A stretch of 64,000 nt of DNA, taken from contig QANT01009106.1 in assembly GCA_003254885.1 (NCBI GenBank), positions 1 to 64,000 of the forward strand. The letters are read 5' to 3'. Numbering within the stretch: position 1 is the stretch's first letter; each line of letters begins with the position of its first letter. Below the pieces are notes generated by a model. It worked only from the letters and a program-made list of their open reading frames with translations. It did not search any database and was not told where the DNA came from. Shown here piece after piece: positions 1-9,065 of this stretch. Source of the stretch: Purshia tridentata (lineage: Eukaryota; Streptophyta; Magnoliopsida; Rosales; Rosaceae). The position numbers and the translations under genes are program-made.

Positions 1-528
1 ATTAAAAAATGAACACAGCCGAAAGATTGCTTTTCGTGGTCCATCAGGTAACATCCCTTTTATAGCAACTGATAACAATTGCTGCATCAACACATGGTAA
101 TCATGAGACTTCAGACCAATTATTTTGCATTCTCCCACCTTGATACAATTCCTGATATTAGAACTATATCCATCAGGTAGCTTTAATCTAAAAAGCCTCT
201 CACAAAATTCTTACTTCTCAACCCTTGTTAACGTGTAGCGTGCTGATGAAAACTGCAAATTGTTGTTGTGTGCTTCCAAAGGTAGCTTCTCCATAAGGTC
301 CAACAGCTCAATATTCCTTTGCGAATCAGGATCATTAGCAGAATTTCCCTGATCCTTTGATTTTCCTTTATCCATTGAGGATTTTCCAGTATTCCTTGCT
401 TTATTCTTATCTTTTGAATCTCTCTTCTTTTTTCCCTTCATCTTAATATCAAATATTTTACCTATAACACTCTCACAAACATTCTTTTCTACATGCATTA
501 CGTCCAAATTATGGCGTAATGGTAATAC
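1..528 (-). pseudogene. CACTA TNP2-type transposase, exon 3 (partial, runs off the window)
   Basis: Read on the minus strand, the exon opens directly after a splice acceptor (gttgcag, AG at 530-529) with LPLRHNLDVMHVEKNVCES, a hallmark of the Transposase_21 family (TNP2-like). A lysine- and serine-rich linker follows, then a TLTRVEK segment and, nearer the window edge, a run reading LKSHDYHVLMQQLL that marks the start of the C-terminal DUF4218 region. There is one in-frame TAA at 211-213, after VEK, where relatives usually have a basic residue. The same frame stays open from there to base 1, so the damage appears to be a point change and not a frameshift. The protein would bind the subterminal repeats and cut at the CACTA ends. 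Confidence in the family is high; exon edges are inferred. Confidence 0.85.
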
Positions 529-547
529 CTGCAACACCAATAATAAA

Positions 548-552
548 ATATA
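548..552. repeat. Target-site duplication, left of copia element
   Basis: atata immediately before the 5' LTR, matched by atata at 7305-7309 after the 3' LTR. Five base pairs is the usual size for Ty1/copia integration. Confidence 0.85.
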
Positions 553-728
553 TGTTGTAAATATCTTTATTAGTGTGGCTATTCCTGTAATTAGTTGTAG
601 GGATATACTCGTAATTTATTAAAGTGAGTAAACCCTACCTTTGTATAAGTATATATATTCCTGAATGAATAAGAGAACCTGGTGATTCTCTCTGCCTCCA
701 CAAACCCTAGTCATATATTTTTACAACA
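553..728 (+). repeat. Copia 5' LTR
   Basis: Begins tgttgtaaatatc and ends tttttacaaca, so it carries the TG...CA ends. A TATA-rich stretch (tataagtatatatattc) lies near 643-660. It is 176 bp and identical to the 3' LTR except at one base. Confidence 0.95.
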
Positions 729-730
729 CG

Positions 731-750
731 TTATCAGCACGAAAAGCTCT
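731..750 (+). other. Probable copia primer-binding region
   Basis: The bases just after the 5' LTR read ttatcagcacgaaaag. Position, and resemblance to the ttatcag-type sites following LTRs of small plant copia elements, support the call; the priming tRNA is not established. Confidence 0.4.
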
Positions 751-984
751 GAGATTGTGGATCGCCAAACAAAAGAGGATTATCATTCAATCTGTTCTTC
801 AACCATGTAGGTTTTCTAGAACAATTTTTGTATTCATGCTTGTTAAACTTTAATAGCATGTAAAAATCTTCATGAAGCATGAACCCTAAATCTATGTGAT
901 TGATTTAATTGAGATTATATATTTTTGTCCATATTTTTGGATTGAATAATTAAATAAGGTGGAAAATTAGGGAAAATTAATTTT

Positions 985-1795
985 CTGGTGATCGGAAATC
1001 ATCTCGGGCAGCCAGCAGTCGCCGGCTACCACCCCAGGCAACCAGCAGCCGCCGGCAACCAACAAAGGCGGCCTGTAGCCGCTGGTAGCCGTCAGTCAAG
1101 GCAGGCCTAAGCCCAACCTTGCTGCCCCTGCAACAAGCCGTGTGGGCCAAATAGGCCATGCAGCCCAGCAGGCCGCATGGGCCCAACAAGCCCAAATTGA
1201 GTTCACCAGCCCAGAAGGCCTCGTGGGCCCAATAGGACCGCAGCCCAGAGGAGGCGCGCAGCCACCAGGCCAAGTTGGCCCTGGCCCATGCCCAGGCCAA
1301 GGCTAGGCCCGCTGCCCAGGCCCGAGGCCCAAATGCGTGCAACCTTCTTAGAAGGTCGCATGGGCCCAATAGCCATGCAGCCCAGCAGGCCGCGTGGGCT
1401 CAGGCCTAGGCATAGGCCCGAAGCCAGCCCAGGCCGAGCCCGCAGCGCCGGAGGCCCAACCAGGCTAGGCCACAGGGCCAGCAAGGCCGCAGGCGCAGCA
1501 GAGCGGAGGCCCAACCAGGCCCGCGGCCAGCTTAGGCCGCAAGCCCAGCAGTGTGTCCCAGGCTAAGCCCCCAAGCCCATTCTAGGCCGCAACCTGGTCC
1601 AAGCCCAAGCGCGGCTCAAGGCACAACCAGGCCCATAGCCCAAACCAAGCCTGCAGCCAGCCAGGCCCGCTGCCTAGGCCAAGCCTGCAGTCCAGTAGGC
1701 TACAGCCCAGCAAGGCTTGCAGCCCAACTATGCCGAGCCCAAGCCAGCAACCCAGGCTTAGGCCTGAAGCCCAAGCTCAAGCTTGTAAAAAGGAA
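985..1795 (+). other. GC-rich, repetitive leader inside the copia element
   Basis: About 800 bp of very GC-rich sequence made of recurring ggccca / gcccagc / aggccgc words, in sharp contrast to the AT-rich LTRs and gag on either side. Open frames of up to 130 codons on both strands are produced by its composition (Ala, Pro, Gly, Arg, Leu only) and have no recognisable domain. I read it as a non-coding leader that expanded by slippage, or as captured foreign DNA. Confidence 0.7.
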
Positions 1796-1815
1796 GTAAG
1801 AGCTTTCCTCCTCTG

Positions 1816-1868
1816 GGATTCGAACTGGGGACCTGCGGGCCACATGCAAGTTCCTTACCACTGCACTG
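1816..1868 (-). repeat. tRNA-like (SINE-head-like) fragment in copia leader
   Basis: On the minus strand cagtgcagtggtaagg (1868-1853) resembles a Pol III A box and agttcgaatcc (1826-1816) matches a B box, about 26 bp apart. The order and spacing are those of a tRNA gene or tRNA-derived SINE. No full cloverleaf can be drawn with confidence, so it is called a tRNA-derived relic. Confidence 0.5.
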
Positions 1869-2249
1869 CTATTATTTGTTTGATATTGCTCATTTCATTT
1901 AATATTTATATTGTAAATGACAGAATCATTTATATGACCAATCTTGTGATATTTTCAATTCTATTTGAATTATATAAATATCTTACTTGTTTATATTTCT
2001 GCATTAGAATATATGTGTAGAAATTGCAGGTAATTAACGAACCAGTAGTTTATACATAAATATCGAACCTGTAGTTTCGATAATGCCATATAAGGAACTT
2101 GAAGTTTCCTTCATAAATTCACCATACATGATAAACCAGTAGATTTTACATGTCTAATCTGAATTCATTTTACCATGTGATAGAACTTGAAGTTCTTATT
2201 AGTTGCTCATGGATGTTATTGCCCAAAGCACTAAATATTATTATTTGTT

Positions 2250-3220
2250 CCTTTCTTGAGAATGTTAAATCTCAATAAACTTGATTTTGTCGCTTTGGAA
2301 GTTTCTAGAAGAAACTATTTAAAGTGGACTCAAGATGTAAAGCTTCATTTGAGTACCTCGCTGAAGAGGATCCACGAGCTCTTTGGGTCGCTCTGGAAGA
2401 GCGGTTTAACCACCTAAGGACCATTTTCATGCCCGAAGCAAAACATGACTGACATATCATCCGTTTCCAGGATTTCAAATCTATAAATGAGTATAATTCG
2501 GAGATTTGCCTGATTTGGTCACTCCTAAAATTTTGTGGGAAGGAGCTCACCAAAGCTAACCTATTGGAGAAGATTTTCTTTATCTTTCCTACCTCCTGTT
2601 TGGTCCATAAGCAATAATACAGGGAGAGGCATTTTACCAAGTTCTCGAAATTGATCACTACTTTGTTGCTCGCCGAAAAGAACAACAACTGATTATTAAA
2701 CAATGATCAAGCTTGACCAGCCGGTACCAAAGCAACACCATTGCCTGAAGCAAACGATGTTACTCATTGCGATTCAACTAGCGAAACGGGAAACCGGGGT
2801 CATAAAAAAGGCTCAATATCTGATCGCCTGAGAAATGGAAGGAAAGGTTCTCAGAAGAATACTTCATATGATCAAGGTCAACGTGGCCAAGGCTTAAGTA
2901 GCCAAGGCCCACATAACCCCAGTTCCCATGGCCAAAGTCCACGTGATGGGAATCACGGTTACTCGACCTTAAAAACTCAAAATGAGAGGAACACTAGTCA
3001 GGCCTGTTGCCCCCAGAATCATAATCAAATTGATCTATGTCACCATTGTGGAGGAACTGATCATTGGTCTCGCACCTGTCGTGCATTAGCGCAAGCTATA
3101 GAGGAGTATTACGCCAGTCGCGGACCTCGTGAAACCAACTTCGTCGAAGGATCATTTTCTATGAATACCACACTAGAGATCACTGATTTCCAGACTGCTT
3201 CTGGACACTTCGAGGACTAA
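2250..3220 (+). pseudogene. Copia gag remnant with zinc knuckle
   Basis: The first part matches the typical copia gag opening (LDFVALEVSRRNYLKW). The second part is a charged, Gln/Gly/Ser-rich region followed by a CCHC zinc knuckle of spacing CX2CX4HX4C (about 3039-3080), the nucleic-acid-binding motif of Gag nucleocapsid. This is a broken fossil. Confidence 0.85.
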
Positions 3221-3379
3221 AAAACTCGAAAACATGGTTATGATCGGCGCTTGTGCCATATTTATTTTATTCTCTGAATAATGATTCATATTCGAATTAT
3301 TTTGGTGATTTATGTGTTGGATTGTTAGTTTTTGAAAATTTGGTTATGTTCGGATGTTAATTCAATGAAGTTATTTATT

Positions 3380-6300
3380 TTCATACATTGAATTAAGTTT
3401 ATGAATAGGCATGTTTTGTGGGGAAGTTTGTTGTCTGGCTGACAATGCTACTACGCACACTATACTCCGGAAACGGAAGTATTTTTCAAACTTATTGCCT
3501 ACTCATACCTCTGTGACAACCATATTAGGCTAATCCAACCTGGTAAAGGGCCATGGCAAAGCCTATTTTAAGTTGTCCAATGGTACTGAATTTACCATTC
3601 ATGAGGCATTATATTCTTCATGTTCCAGAAGAACGTTGTTGAGTTTTAAGGAGATTCGAACCAACGGTCATCACGTTGAAACCACCGAGGAAAATAGAGT
3701 GGAATATCTTTGCATAATTTTCAATTTGTACGGCCAGAAGCGTACATTGGGTAATTGAAATGTCTCTCGAGTGGTCTCTATATGACGACCATTAGATTGA
3801 TTGAGACAAACCATATAGTTAGCCAAGCGCTAACCAATTTGAGCAGTTTCTTGCTATGGCATGACCGGTCAGAACACCCAGGTCAAAGTATGATGCGCCA
3901 TATCCTCAATTCATCACACGGGCATCCCCTTATAATTTTGTGTTTAGTGACACACTATGCCAAGCCTGCTCGTTGGGAAAGTTGAATACTAGACCATCAT
4001 ATGCAAAGACTAGTAAAGATTTCACTATTTTTCTGCATAGGGCTATTCAATCTCGCCTGTAGCTAGGTTGGTCCGGTTGAGGCCCACTACTATCCAACCT
4101 TACTATGCGTTACAGTTGTCAATTGGGTACGAACCTGATGTTTCGTACTTACGCATATTTGGGTGTGCAGTTTATGTGCCAATTATGCCGCCACAAAGTA
4201 CAAAATTGGGCCCTAAACGAATGATCGATCGGTTATGAATCCCCATTCAATCTACACTTTTTAGAAGCCTTGACAAGCGATCTCTTTCCCGCCAGATTTG
4301 CGGATTGTTACTTTGATGAGATAGTCTTCCCACCGTTAGGGGGAGATGAGAACGTCACTGTTCCTGATGAATGACGTGAATTGACGTGGAATATTCCCAC
4401 TATATCTCATGTTGATCCCCGAACCGCACAATGTTATAGTTAACTGCGGAGAATTCTAGATCTACAGAGTGTAGCCAGACGCTTTCTCTGATCTAGCTAA
4501 AGTGACGAGATCACATATACCTGCTGCAAACGTGCCTGCAAGGATATCTGTCCCCGTAGGACGTGTCGTCCCCGTAGGATGTGTTGTCCCCGTTGGACTT
4601 GTCGTCCCTGTAGGACGTGTCGTCCCAGATGGACGAGGTACGGCCATGGCGGCTAACCAGTCATATGTCCCTGCCCAGAAGTGAGGTAGACCACTAGGTT
4701 CGAAGGATTCTTATCCCCAGAAGAGGGTAAATTTGGCACAAATGAATCTTCTTGACATCGCAACCTCAATCGATCCATCTCATGAGATTGTTTCGGATTA
4801 TAGGTTCGTCCTGGAAGAGACGGTGTTGGGGGACGCTCCAACATTTGAATCCACTCCCGAAAACAAAGAAATCTCGATAAATTTTTCATGCTTGTGTGAG
4901 ATCTGGAATCGAAATGAGATTATCATCGATGATATATTTGTATTCGCGGTAGCTACCGAAATCATAATTAGCGATGACATCGAACCTTGCTCCGTTGATA
5001 AATGTCAACGTCGAGACGACTGGCCAAAATGGAAAGAAGCAATCCTGGTTGAATTATATTCCTTGACAAAGAGAAGAGTGTTTGGGCATGTCGTCCCTAC
5101 ACCTCCCCATGTTAAACCTGTAGAATTTAAATGGGTATTTGTAAGGAATCGTAATGAGAAAAACGAGATTGTGAGATACAAGGCTCGTCTAGTGGCGCAA
5201 GGATTTTCTCAACGCCCTGGGATTGATTATGAAGAGATGTATTCTCTCGTAATGAATGTCATAACGTTCACTACCTTATCACTTTGGTAGTTTTCCGAAA
5301 AACTGAATATGCAGCTTATAGATGTGGTCACACTTTATCTCTATGGGGATCCTGATATAGAGATATATATGAAAGTTCCTGAAGGACTTAAGATTCCCGA
5401 TGCAAATAGTTCCAGACCACGGAACACGCTCTCCATTTGTTTGAGGCGTTCACTTTATGGATTGAAATAATCCGGACGGATGTGGTATAACCGTCTAAGT
5501 GAATATTTGATCGGAAAGGGATATTTGAATAATGAACTGTGCCCATGCGTGTTTATTAGGAAAACAAGTTCCGGATTTACTGTTGCAGTTGTTTATGTCG
5601 ATGACATAAATCTATTTGGTGCTCCTGAAGAGATCAACGAGACTGTTAAGCACCTGAAGTCGGAATTCGATGAAAGATCTTGGGAGAACGAATTTCTGTC
5701 TCGGCCTGGAGCTTGAGCACTGTGCAGATGAGATTTTGGTCCATTAATCAAAATACATCCAGAAGATGTTAAGACGCTTTAATGAGGATAAAGCGAAGCC
5801 TTTATGCACACCCATGATCGTCTGTAGTCTAGATCCCAAGAAGGATCCGTTTCGTCCCGCAGATGATAACGAAGAGGTATTAGCACCAGAAGTTCCATAC
5901 CTAAGTGCAATAGGCTCATTATTGTACTTGGCTCAATGCACTAGACCGGACATCACATTCGCTGTAAACTTGCTAGCTAGATATAGCTCTGCGCCAACAC
6001 GCCGCCACTGGAATGGCATAAAAGATATTTTCCGCTACATTAGAAGTATGACAGATATGGGCTTATTCTATCCCTATGTATCTTGGAATTGGTCAAACCC
6101 CTTTTTTGGCCCTCGGAATGATGCATGCCTTGTTGGATTTTTTGACAGGGGTTATTTATCAGACTTGCATAAGGCACGTTCCCAAATTGGTTATGTCTTT
6201 ACCATTGGGAATACAGCAATATCTTGGAGGTCTACGAATTAGACCCTTGTTGCTACCTCTTCGAATCATGCTGAGATTCTAGCTCTTGACGAGACTGTTC

Positions 6301-6611
6301 ATGAATGTATATGGTTTGAAGCTGTTACTAAGCATGATCGAAGTACACGTGGGCTGTATTCCACCACTGATGAACCAACCATTATCTCAGAAGATAATGC
6401 CGCTTGCATCGAGCAGATGAAGACGAGTTTCATCAAAGGAGACAACACCAAGCATATTGCACCGAAGTTCTTCTTCAACCATCAGCAACAAGAGCGTCAG
6501 AAGATTGGAGTCAACCAGATCCGATCTCAAGACAATCCTGCAGATCTTTTTCACCAAGTCACTACGAAAGCCCACATTCTTGAAACATGTTTGAGGTATT
6601 GGCTTGTGTAG
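3380..6611 (+). pseudogene. Copia pol remnant (protease/integrase, reverse transcriptase, RNase H order)
   Basis: Parts appear in Ty1/copia order: a protease to pre-integrase region (about 3420-3990), integrase remnants including a segment reading YLRIFGCAVYVP (about 4130-4190), a linker with an 18-bp repeat, reverse transcriptase (about 4990-5720, including a YVDD box near 5595) and the RNase H region (about 5766-6611). Integrase before reverse transcriptase is diagnostic of copia as opposed to gypsy. It is broken in many places and treated as a fossil. Confidence 0.88.
4550..4639 (+). repeat. Five tandem 18-bp units in copia pol
   Basis: Units of gtccccgtaggacgtgtc at 4550, 4568, 4586, 4604 and 4622, the last diverged. 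They fall in the linker between integrase and reverse transcriptase and would translate as a Val-Pro-Val-Gly-Arg-Val hexapeptide repeat, which fits a flexible spacer. Confidence 0.8.
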
Positions 6612-6699
6612 ATTGTTTGATTTATATAGTATATAGTCTTCAGGGGGAGTCGATATTAGGGGGAGTATCCTGAGGCATACTCACTTGACCATCGTGTAC

Positions 6700-7080
6700 T
6701 CTTTTGTCCTTCGTCCAGGGTTATTTTATCCCACTGGGTTTTGTTACCTGGCAAGGTTTTAATGAGGCACATCTTGGCATGGTCACCCCACTCATACAGC
6801 ATCCTGAAGATGCCTCGATTCGATATATATGCATTTGCTCATCTTTTCCCTTTGACCACGGGTTTGTCCCACTGGGTTTACCGGGCAAAGTTTTGGTGTA
6901 GCAACCCTAAATGCACTCCGCTCTCATTGATATACTATAAGATGACTTCACCTACTTCCGAGGTCTTGATGCGAAAAGTCCACACTCACACGCGTTGTAC
7001 TCTTTTCTCCTTCGACCAGAGTTGTTTTTGTTCCCACAGGGTTTTTATTACCTGGCAAGGTTTTGACGAGGCAACTTAGA
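6700..7080 (+). repeat. Triplicated motif in copia 3' untranslated tract
   Basis: Three imperfect copies (about 6705-6775, 6840-6905, 7010-7076), each running from a cctt-rich start through tcccactgggtt to ggcaaggttttgatgaggca. Plant copia elements commonly carry such repeats between the pol stop and the polypurine tract. Two further agggggag words at about 6642 and 6658 resemble extra polypurine tracts. Confidence 0.75.
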
Positions 7081-7116
7081 AGCGCATAGCAGAGACAACA
7101 CTAATGACATGGAATA

Positions 7117-7128
7117 TCCAAGGGGGAG
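7117..7128 (+). other. Copia polypurine tract
   Basis: The purine run aagggggag abuts the TG of the 3' LTR at 7129, the expected position for plus-strand priming. Confidence 0.8.
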
Positions 7129-7304
7129 TGTTGTAAATATCTTTATTAGTGTGGCTATTCTTGTAATTAGTTGTAGGGATATACTCGTAATTTATTAAAG
7201 TGAGTAAACCCTACCTTTGTATAAGTATATATATTCCTGAATGAATAAGAGAACCTGGTGATTCTCTCTGCCTCCACAAACCCTAGTCATATATTTTTAC
7301 AACA
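7129..7304 (+). repeat. Copia 3' LTR
   Basis: A 176-bp copy of the 5' LTR with one base difference; it ends tttttacaaca and is followed by the atata target duplication. Confidence 0.95.
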
Positions 7305-7309
7305 ATATA
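7305..7309. repeat. Target-site duplication, right of copia element
   Basis: atata, identical to 548-552. Confidence 0.85.
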
Positions 7310-7392
7310 CACTTACTATTTCCTTAAAGATTTGAGATACGCTGTAAAAATAATTAACTAACAATTAACATAAAAGGGCCAAAATAACTAAC

Positions 7393-8953
7393 CTCCCAGT
7401 ATGGTAAGTCAATAAAAATTGACTTCTTTTTCCATATTTTAGATGAATCTCCCTTCTCTACCCGTTTTCTCTTTGTTTGGCCTTTTCCCCACTCATTTCT
7501 GAAGTCACATAAAGTAGCTACAATTTCTGGCCCAGATAATGGTTTCGGTGGCCTCCTTGGTTCTTTGGTTCCATCAAACAAATTTGATTTGTTACGCCAC
7601 GAGTGATTTGGTACAAGAAACCGCCTATGACCAATATACATAGTCTTATTTGCAGCTGACAACCACTGAGAGCACGTATTCGGACCACATATTGGACAAG
7701 AAAATTCTCCTTTTGTAGTACATCCAGTTAGATTTCCATACGTTGGAAAATCATTTATTGTGCACAGCAAAATGGCTTTTAAATTGAACATGGATTTGCT
7801 GAATGCATCGTACATGTCCACGCCATTATTCCAAAGCTCCTTCTAGTCATCCACAAGTGGTTCTAAATACACGTCTATATCATTTCCCGGCTGTTTCGGG
7901 CCAGAAATAAGTAATGTCAACATCAAATTCTCATATGACATGCATACATTCGGTGGTAGATTGTAGGTAACTAAGATCACTGGCCAATAGCTATATGTAC
8001 TACCATTATTAAAGGGGTTAAACCCATCAGTTGCAAGCCCAAGCCTTAGATTTCTAGGATCAGATGCAAAGTTGGTCCATTTATTATTGACAACCTTCCA
8101 TGCGAATGAGTCAACCGGATGGCGCATCATTCCATCTTGACTATGGTGAGTTGAGTGCCAAGTTAATTGCTGACTCTTTTCTATTGAAAGAAACATCCTT
8201 CGAAATCTAGGTATTATAGGAAAATAACGCAAAACTTTCTTTGGCACACCTGTTTTAATCTTCTTAGTGCGTGGGTTTACTTTCCATCGTGATGAACCAC
8301 ATTTGGAACATGTCTCCATGTGTTCTTTCTCTTTTCTAAATAGGCAACAATCATTAATGCATGCATCAATCTTCTCATACCCTAAATCAAACTCTTTTAC
8401 AAAATTTGTTACTGCATATAAAGAGTTTGGCAGATTGTTTTCATCCGGAAGCATATCCTTAAACTTCTCAAGAAAATCATCGAATGCCTTATTAGTCAAG
8501 CCATGTACAGCTTTAAGCTTGTACAGAATTAAGGTAGCTGATATCTTTGTGTACTTTGTACACCCTACATATAAAGGAGATTCAGCCTCCTCTAACTTCT
8601 TTGCTAAACCCTCCACTACATTGTTAGGTGCCAAATTTTCGACCATATCAAAAGGAACATACGTATCACTGTACATCCTTTGTACATCTACCCTGTTTCT
8701 ATCTTCATTTAGCAAAGGTATTGGACAATCAGCATTTTCTGTACCACTACTTGGTTGTTCCCCATGGAGGATCCAAACCTTGTACAAAGGGTCAAAACCA
8801 TATTTGAGCATATGCAAGTACAAATCTTCTTCATTTTGTGAGTTAAGGTTTTTACAGTGACTACACGGATATACAAGCATATCAGGATTCCTTGCATATT
8901 CTTTAGAATTATTAATAAAGATTGTCAACCCTTCTTGGTACTCTTGACTAATT
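7393..8953 (-). pseudogene. CACTA TNP2-type transposase, exon 2
   Basis: This long minus-strand exon carries the rest of the N-terminal transposase-associated domain (RISQEYQEGL, then a YPCSHCKN cysteine pair and YGFDPLYKVWILHGE) and the first half of Transposase_21 (RNLRLGLATDGFNPF, PVILVTYNLPPNVCM, then LWNNGVDMYDAF and INDFPTYGNLTG with CPICG). The acceptor is tttgtag at 8954-8960 and the donor is GAG|GTTAGT at 7393/7392, just after DLPYWE, where TNP2 proteins continue into LPLRHNLD, the start of exon 3. One in-frame TAG lies at 7843-7845 within the conserved LVDD-KELW stretch; the frame is otherwise open on both sides. The intron that follows holds the copia insertion. Confidence 0.9.
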
Positions 8954-9036
8954 CTACAAAGAAAGTAAAAATATATATTACTATGCACTCTAAATAAGTC
9001 TCTAAACTATGTATGGAGTTAGATATTTTGAGAAAC

Positions 9037-9065
9037 CTGGGAAAAGTTGTCCAGCTCTTATCCAT
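9037..9065 (-). CDS. CACTA transposase exon 1 (short N-terminal exon)
   Basis: The minus strand from 9065 reads MDKSWTTFP plus two bases of an arginine codon and ends at CCCAG|GTTTCT. Joined in phase across an 83-bp intron (8954-9036) to exon 2, it gives MDKSWTTFPRISQEYQEGL, a good match to the start of TNP2-type transposases, which commonly open with MD-x-SW. This exon is too short for ordinary ORF finding. The start codon and the splice sites are inferred from this family pattern, not from transcript data. A possible upstream acceptor (tttatcttag, about 9107-9116) suggests a further 5'-UTR intron. Confidence 0.72.

Larger units (their letters stand above)
553..7304 (+). mobile_element. Ty1/copia LTR retrotransposon, whole in outline but broken
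   Basis: A fossil copy of 6752 bp with two 176-bp LTRs, a primer-binding region, a GC-rich leader, gag and pol remnants in copia order, a repeated 3' untranslated tract, a polypurine tract and a perfect 5-bp target duplication. Its coding region is heavily decayed, with on the order of ten or more breaks. The two LTRs differ at only one position of 176, pointing to a young insertion (a few hundred thousand years at commonly used plant rates, with wide error). It lies antisense to the CACTA transposase, in the intron between exons 2 and 3. Confidence 0.93.

Noticed and set aside
977-1566. Overlapping open frames on both strands in the GC-rich copia leader
   Set aside because: They are compositional artefacts of ggccca-type repeats and encode only Ala/Gly/Pro/Arg/Leu-rich text.
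1816-1868. Functional tRNA gene
   Set aside because: A and B box resemblance is present, but no complete cloverleaf, anticodon arm or acceptor stem can be assigned.
2305-2703. A 132-codon minus-strand open frame
   Set aside because: Antisense to the copia gag remnant, whose plus-strand reading matches known gag openings.
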